From Aaosphaeria pasadenensis (Eukaryota > Ascomycota > Dothideomycetes > Pleosporales): 64,000 nucleotides of DNA. The stretch lies in contig JAKLMB010000040.1 in the NCBI GenBank assembly GCA_022813625.1, positions 124,001-188,000 on the forward strand. Reading direction: 5' to 3'. Made by a program: the position numbers and the translations under genes. Numbering within the stretch: position 1 is the first letter of the stretch; every line of letters begins with the position of its first letter. The notes beneath the pieces are model-generated. The model searched no databases. It had not been told where the DNA came from and saw only the letters and a program-made list of their open reading frames with translations. Positions 57,783 through 64,000 of the stretch are shown piece by piece.

Positions 57783-59740
57783 TTAATCGAAAGTGATCTT
57801 CGTTGCCTTCTTGGTCATGTCGACGTCCTTCACGAATGCTCCGTAGGCATCATGGGCCTTCTTCTTGACGGTTGTGCCAAACTTCAGAAGCTCATCTGGA
57901 ACGGGCTGGTTCGCGGCCTTCAGAACATTGATCAATCTAGTCATGGGTTAGCCTTCGGCTTTTTGTGGAGCAAAAGACCTTATCTACTTACGCTCCTGAT
58001 AGACCCTTGTCGGCCTCGGTGAAGAATGTCAGTGCAAGACCATCCTTGCCTGCACGTCCAGTACGTCCAATGCGGTGGACGTAATCTTCTGCGGTCAGCG
58101 GGAAGGTGACGTTGATGACAACCTTGACGTCAGGAATGTCCAGTCCACTGGAAGGAAAGTTAGTCTCGGTACTTCACAGATAGGTGCTATTGGTCATACC
58201 GGGCGGCCACATCAGTTGCTACGAGTAGGGAAACAGTGCCCTTCTTGAAAGCCTCTAGAGATGCCGTTCGCTTCTCCTGGCTCAGATCACCATGAATGCC
58301 TGCAACGCGGAAACCCCTCTGGCGGATGAAGTCCTCCACACGCGTAGCCTCCTTCTTGTAGAGGCAGAAAACTAGGATTCGATCATCCTTGTTCTTGCCG
58401 GATTGGTATTGTTTGAGTGCTTGCAAGAGGCGGAAGTTCTTGTCCTTTCCGTCCATGACTTCGACGATCTGCTTGATGCGAACGTTGGCGCGTAGTTCGC
58501 CCGTAGTGTTCTCGCCGATGTTGATCTTGACCGGCGATTGCATGAAGGTAGAGGCCAATTTGCGGACAGACTCAGGCCAGGTCGCCGTGAACATGAGCGT
58601 CTGTCTCTTAGATGGCGTGCACTGGATGATCTGGCGAATGGCCTCCTCGAAACCCTTGTCAAGCATACGATCTGCTTCATCCAAGACGACGTATTCTGCT
58701 TTGCTTATGTCCGCCAATCCGTCGCCGATCAAGTCGTTCAATCGCCCGGGTGTAGCGACAACAATGTGTGCTGTACGAAGGGCCTTGATCTGTGGGTCTT
58801 TGGGAACGCCTCCGTAGACGCAGACGACCTCGAGATTCGCCGGGGTGGCCATCTTGACCAATTGCTCGTGGATTTGTGACGCCAACTCGCGTGTAGGCGA
58901 GACGATCACCGCCTTGACACCGCGCTGCTCCTTCTTTGGAAGAGCTGAAATGGCTCGGATGCAGGGAACTCCGAAAGCCAGAGTCTTTCCTGATCCAGTC
59001 TCTGCCACTCCAATCATGTCTCTGCCGGACAGAAGAGCTGGCCATGTTGCGGCTTGTATAGGTGTGGGCGCCGAGAAAGAAGCAAAGGGCGCTCGCATGG
59101 CTTCATTAGCCACGGGAAGGTACTTGAAATCGATGATCGGGCGGAGCTTTCGTGCAGCTGGTAGCGGGTCGTCGATGGTTACAAACTTGGAGGTGAGGAA
59201 AGAATCAATCTGCGACTGAGGGAGATTGGTGAGTTCGGGGTGCTCACTGTAGCCACTCGACGTGTCCACAAATGGTTCTGGGCTTGTGACTGGAGACTCT
59301 GGTTTGGAAGTTGCTGCTGAGGTCGCCTCGGACACGACCTTAGACGACGCAGCAGTAGTATCGTCTGCAGTCGATTCTCCCTTCTCCAAGTTCTTCAGTT
59401 TCTTCTTCTCCGCCTTACGTGCTGCCTTCCTAGCTGCCTTTGCGGCGGCCTCATCTGATTCTGAAGCATCCTCAGCTAGCGCTTTCTTCGCCTTTTTGGC
59501 CTTCTTCGCCTCTTTTGCCTCCTTCTTCGCCTTCTTAGCAGCTTTGCGCTCAGCCTTGGAGGCCTCGTCTTCTACCTCGTCCTCGACTGAACCATTGGTG
59601 GCTGGTTCAATTTCTTCGCCTGCAGAGCGCTTTTTAGATTTTTCGCTCTTGTCTTTGCGACTCTTCTTCCTCGACAAGGAATCGGAGCTCACTGCGACCG
59701 GGTCCTCGGCGACAACTTCTGCAATCGCTCGCTTTCCCAT
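57783..59740 (-). CDS. DBP3: ATP-dependent RNA helicase Dbp3
   Basis: DEAD-box helicase of 60S ribosomal subunit assembly (ITS1 and 35S/27S pre-rRNA processing), nucleolar. Three exons, 58200-59740, 57992-58147 and 57783-57936, with introns of 52 and 55 nt near the 3' end; 616 aa. The first 150 residues are a Lys/Ala/Glu-rich extension with repeated KKAKKA-type units, as in Dbp3 orthologues. Helicase motifs in order: Q motif region FSAPTPIQAATWPAL, motif I AETGSGKT, Ia PTRELA, II DEAD, III as TATWP in place of SAT, then VATDVAARGLDIPDV and HRIGRTGRAG across the first splice. The C-terminal end (LLKFGTTVKKK, then KATKITFD) matches Dbp3. Shares a short divergent promoter with LCP5. Confidence 0.96.
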
Positions 59741-59953
59741 TGTGTACGGTGTAATGTTGTTTGTGAGGGAATCGGATGAGGGTCCATATTTTTTTTGATC
59801 TGGAATTTCCTGCTAGTCGGGGGTCGGTGGACCCTTGCTCCGCGAAATCTTGGCACGGGAAAAATTAATGGCCCGACAAAGATTTTATTTACACCTTCAT
59901 CACGTTGCGACGAACATTTCTAGTATCACATAATTCTCAATTTCTTTGCAAGC
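59741..59953. promoter_or_regulatory. Shared divergent promoter of DBP3 and LCP5
   Basis: Only 213 bp separate the two starts. It contains GATGAG (59775-59780), the core of the fungal PAC element, and an A-rich GAAAAATTA (about 59858-59866) resembling the RRPE element. Both elements mark ribosome-biogenesis promoters in yeasts. Role here is inferred. Confidence 0.55.
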
Positions 59954-61012
59954 ATGGCAGTTGATAATTCCTTATCGGCGCTTCTGTCTACTTTGACGAC
60001 CTCCATCAAGTCTGCCACCCAGGTACTTCCTGAGGATGGGACTGCTCCGCCCAAGGATGGCATTTCTCTATTGGACGTAAAGAACGATCTACTGCTATCC
60101 TACCTCCAAAATCTGGTTTTTCTCATATTGTTGAAATTGAGAAATCGATCGCATTCGGACAAGAGTGGTGACGATGACCTGCAAGAAGAGATCGTAAAAA
60201 AGCTAGTGGAGCTACGGGTCTATCTCGAGAAAGGTGTACGCCCATTGGAAAACAAGCTCCGTTATCAAATCGACAAGATTGTCAGGACGGCAGACGATGC
60301 CACGAGGAAGGAATCTCACCAAGTCACCGCACCAAGACCAACCACCAGGCAACTCAACGGCGATAATTCAGATATCAGCGACGACGATTCTGTAGGATCC
60401 GCTCAGACCGACGATGATATGGACGAGACGTCCTACGGTCCTAATCTATCCGCATTCAAGCGTAGCCAAGCAGCAGATGCGCAAGTTGCATCCGAAACGT
60501 CCAAGGATGGTATCTATAGGCCTCCCAGAATCACGCCCATGGCCATGCCCGTTACTCAAAGCCGAGAAGAGAGAGAATCAAGACCGCGCAAATCAGCGAC
60601 CATGGACGAGTTCATCGCCACTGAACTTTCAACTGCTCCTCTTGCGGAGCCAAGCATTGGTAGTACGATTGTTTCGGGCGGCCGCCGAATGAAGTCCGAC
60701 AAAGAACGAAGAGACGAAGCCGAACGAAGAGATTACGAGGAGTCCAATTTCGTTCGTCTTCCTAAGGAAAGCAAGAAAGAGCGGGCAAAGAAGGGCATTC
60801 AGTCGCGGAATAGTGGTTGGGGTGGAGAGGAGTTCCGAAACCTTGGGGCAGGTCTGGATCGCATTGAAAAACTTACCAAGAGGAAAGGCAATGCACTTGG
60901 ATCTCTGGAGAGAAGCCGCAAACGACCAGTCGAAGATGGCCCTCGTGGCACGGGTGTAGTTGGTGATGCTTTCGAGAAACGACGAAAAGTTGTCTCCAGA
61001 TACAGGAAGTAG
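59954..61012 (+). CDS. LCP5: U3 snoRNP-associated protein Lcp5 (neuroguidin family)
   Basis: Component of the small-subunit processome needed for 18S pre-rRNA cleavage; nucleolar. Single exon, 352 aa, the usual length. Residues about 5-110 form the Sas10/Utp3/C1D domain (SLLDVKNDLLLSYLQNLVFL, then LVELRVYLEKGVRPLENKLRYQIDK, the family hallmark). An acidic middle (SDISDDDSVGSAQTDDDMDE) and a conserved YGPNLSAF and YRPPRITPMAM block follow. The C-terminal half is highly charged, with SGWGGEEFRNLGAG and a basic end (EKRRKVVSRYRK) likely serving nucleolar localisation or RNA binding. The start is the first ATG after the short divergent promoter. Confidence 0.96.
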   Translation: MAVDNSLSALLSTLTTSIKSATQVLPEDGTAPPKDGISLLDVKNDLLLSYLQNLVFLILLKLRNRSHSDKSGDDDLQEEIVKKLVELRVYLEKGVRPLENKLRYQIDKIVRTADDATRKESHQVTAPRPTTRQLNGDNSDISDDDSVGSAQTDDDMDETSYGPNLSAFKRSQAADAQVASETSKDGIYRPPRITPMAMPVTQSREERESRPRKSATMDEFIATELSTAPLAEPSIGSTIVSGGRRMKSDKERRDEAERRDYEESNFVRLPKESKKERAKKGIQSRNSGWGGEEFRNLGAGLDRIEKLTKRKGNALGSLERSRKRPVEDGPRGTGVVGDAFEKRRKVVSRYRK

Positions 61013-64000
61013 GATCTGATTGCCTATGGATGAACGAATAAGGAGATTTGAGCGAGCAGTGGATGCTCATGGAGACGGGCATGGGCGAAACTGTCCATGT
61101 GCCGTAATGTATTAGCATATTTCAGAACGGGGTTCTATATCATAAAATTTGGTTCTCAGAGTTGGATACTATGAATGTTACAAGCGTCGGTGGCTATACC
61201 ACGTTCGAGATTTCCCTTCCTACCTGCTGCTCGTTCTACAAAACCTCATTCCACCTTCTCACATCACAGTTCCACCTACGATCTCTTATTCTTCGGTACT
61301 ATTATCTTGCATTATGCCCTTGGCATCGTACTGATACAGTTGGTCTTCAAATCTTGTCTGTACATTTCCTGACTTTGCCACTACTAACCCCTGCTTCGGT
61401 CCGGCCAGCAGTATATATTGGACCGGACTCGTTTCTAGGTACACGATTGATTACAAGGCCGACTTCATCACCGGTCACGCCTGCACCCCCACCCACTAAC
61501 GACAACATAGACTAAGGTCTGACAGGGCTCGATATCCGAGACAGATCTTCGAATACATGTGCATAAACCTGGGGAGAGGACAAGGCGAAAGGGCTGTTCA
61601 CTCTCCGTCGGCATATTGATGACTAGCGTCCTTGATGATCTGGGAAACAGGACGAACTGACCCCCGCAAACAATCTCGAATCCTCTCGCCAACAGTCCTG
61701 TTATTGCTGCCATCGCACCACTATCCAGGTTTATGGCAGGCATATTGATTGCCAAGGTCGATAGCCCGGGTTGCTGTCTTGCTCAAGCATTCACCGCAAT
61801 GCTGGTCATTCCTGGTAATATGTGTAGTGACGTGCCCTAGACCTCATTTTCTCGCAGATGGTGTGGACCCTGTTCATACTGTGTATACCACCTGACGGCC
61901 CGCCGAAGATCAATATGTATGTGTTCTGAATGCAAACAAGGCCCTTTACTAAGGAAGTCAAGTTCGTTTGCTGTTGCGTGATGCTAGAATATCAAGACGA
62001 TCAACGGCGGATCATGACACTACTCGTTATAGACAGCTTCCTATAATGATAGGACGAGCTACAACCTAAGATAGTAAGACACTTGGAGAACAGTGGGCGA
62101 AGACAACCCTGCTACGATGCAGTACATATGGTTAACATGGTAATTTGAACATCTCTTTGATCAGCACGCACTCGTCTACTTCGTCAGCGATCAATCATGC
62201 TCATCATTGAAATACCTTTCTGCAAGATATGAATTTGGACGTTTTTGACGGACTTAGATACACCTAACGGTCGAGATCCTCGAAATTTCATGTGTTTCAT
62301 TCATGACTCGTCAGCACCTCGTCGTCGCCATCTCCGCACCCCGACCGTATTCTTCTGACTTGGTGCGGAATGGCCACTTAAAAACACAGTTATAGGAAGG
62401 AGGAGGCTCTTTTGCGACCCACAATGCTATAAAGCTATCGAGCATCTTCCAATCAGATGTCAATTCCCATTTCACTCTAAATGAACTACGCAATGGACCT
62501 GAGTTCAATTTAAACCTGGGCTTATACTCCACGCCCTTCTTGACCCACCTCCCCCAGGTGATCACAACGGGCCGCACCTCGGAGGCCAATCGGACTAGAC
62601 AAATTAATCTCACGGCCGCTCCGTACGAGGAAACGCGTTGGTGGATTGTGACGATCATCATCGTCTCGCCTCCGCACCGTCGCCCTGTCCGAGGAATGCC
62701 ACGAATTTCTCATCTGCATGTGTGGCTACAACTTGATGATGTACGTCCATTTCCCACAGGCTATAGTTGAATGTAATATAGCCACTTAGCGCGCAAGCCA
62801 ATGAGATCCAGACAACGCCTCCTTCATGCAGGATGCCGCGTCGTTGGTCGTTGGTCAAATAAACGGCGCGCAACTGACGAGCTTGTTCAAAGAGTGGCTT
62901 GTAGGAAGCGTCCCATGGTCGCTAGTTGCTTACCATGGTCGTAGGACACAGAGTAAGGACCTGGTAGGTGGGAATTCTTTCTTGTGTGAATGGAACTATT
63001 GGACTTTGTCTTGTGTTGCTTGGTGCCTATCTTGTAACACAGAGAATCATTCGCGGATAACGAAAGGTGTGCCATTTTGTGGCTGTTGTCGATCGTCGTG
63101 ATAGGATGGGACCAGGATAGCTAGTCCAAATGAACATGCATATATACGGATGCGTCAGAACATGTTGTTCTGTGTTTTCTAGAAGATGCAGTACATAAAT
63201 TGTCAGCATTTGCGCACGGTTCAGTGGCAGAAAATGTGCAGGATTTAGCTCGATGTATTGATGCAGGTAGAATACAGATGACACCCTCTAATTCTGCGTA
63301 CGGTGTGGGAATTCCAGCGAATAGAGCAGCCTCTTTGTGTCCTGGTGTTTCCACTAGTAGGTGTCCTGGCAACTTAGTGTTGTGATCCTGCATATTTTAT
63401 ATGACAGGATGTGCTGACTTGTTGAGTGCATACGCAGTGTCATTGTCAAAGATATCGGATCACCTGTGATTGCCCCTGTAGCGTGATTGATGACGACCTT
63501 GGGATTACAATAGGAGGCAATGTCCTACGGAAGCCTATTTGGCACGGTGCTATAGTGGCGCTCAAATAAACAGGCTCAGGCGAGGGAGAGGATCCAAAGA
63601 TGAGATTATAACAATAGCATCAGTATGCTGAAGCGTCACAGTAGCTACCCTAAATTGCAATAGGTAATCGCTAAGTACACGACGCGCTATGGCTATGCCG
63701 CCCAGCTTGCAGTAGTCGAGTAACAGTCCGCAATCGCATTCAGAAAAGATAAGCCTTGCAGGTCTTGTTCGGCACCAGGTCCTTCGTGACCTGCAGTAGT
63801 TGTTCTTGCATACGAATAACTGCCTTCCTTCAGGACACACACCACCACCATGCCGAATCGCCTTTGTCGTCTCCGAGGACGAGCAGTGCGGTTGCGTGAT
63901 GCCATCCCAGATCCGGACCAACGGAGCATCAGCCTCCGTGTAACAATTCGATTTTAATCTTCTAGAAGCCTTTGCTTACCCTTGCCCGCGTGGATAAATT
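61013..64000. other. Gene-poor end of the window
   Basis: No gene recognised in the last 3 kb. Open frames at 62311-62661 and 63562-63921 on the minus strand and 62540-62770 on the plus strand show no family resemblance. It may hold promoters or an unrecognised gene that continues right of the window. Confidence 0.5.

Noticed and set aside
62311..62661. 116-codon minus-strand frame near the right end
   Set aside because: No recognisable domain, no clear promoter or neighbouring exon; a chance open frame is more likely.

Overview
The window is ordinary core-type genome of a filamentous ascomycete (Pezizomycotina). This rests on short introns (mostly 49-110 nt, GT...AG, with branch sites such as GCTAAT or CTGAC close to the acceptor), compact protein-coding genes on both strands, and the gene set itself: a fungal delta-8 sphingolipid desaturase, a group X hybrid histidine kinase, a Fus3/Kss1-type MAP kinase with the TEY activation motif, and a Num1/ApsA-type cortical PH-domain protein. 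The class within Pezizomycotina cannot be fixed from the sequence alone. No transposon, CRISPR array, tRNA or rRNA gene, virus-derived gene or secondary-metabolite cluster was recognised.

Layout, left to right: SLD1-like sphingolipid desaturase (+, 0.65-2.4 kb); coiled-coil protein (+, 3.5-5.5); a possible small Cys-rich gene (-, 6.3-6.6); free cytochrome b5-like protein (+, 7.6-8.0); disordered protein with possible lipidation signals (-, 8.9-9.8); alpha/beta hydrolase (-, 12.1-13.0); giant group X histidine kinase (-, 13.8-21.2); ankyrin-DIL protein (+, 22.1-24.6); allantoicase (+, 25.6-26.8); small membrane protein (-, 27.0-27.4); mitochondrial serine hydroxymethyltransferase (-, 29.0-30.8); F-box-like nuclear protein (+, 31.7-32.9); Cns1/TTC4 cochaperone (-, 35.2-36.5); Num1/ApsA-like PH protein (+, 40.5-44.6); small membrane protein (+, 45.9-46.6); PQ-loop membrane protein (-, 46.7-47.8); ERV1 (+, 48.4-49.2); PMK1/FUS3 MAPK (-, 49.9-51.2); small CxxC protein (-, 55.4-56.0); DBP3 helicase (-, 57.8-59.7); LCP5 (+, 60.0-61.0). 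The last 3 kb holds no recognisable gene.

The genes are mostly independent housekeeping, signalling and metabolic genes. The one clear functional pair is DBP3 and LCP5, both ribosome-biogenesis factors, which share a 213-bp divergent promoter. Two signalling proteins (group X histidine kinase and MAPK) lie 28 kb apart with no sign of linkage. Exon-intron structures were built by hand and each was checked for reading-frame closure across the splice sites.

I did not find a convincing new multi-gene system. The most interesting single observations are: the histidine kinase, whose N-terminal kinase domain lacks the usual catalytic residues and whose coding-like upstream segment is cut off by a 20-nt frame-breaking stretch; four Gln-Thr motifs resembling dynein light chain (LC8) binding sites in the PH protein; a GC-AG intron in the SHMT gene; a perfect 10-bp stem-loop built from a short motif (ACGGAGTA) that recurs in intergenic DNA; and several small Cys-rich or membrane proteins.
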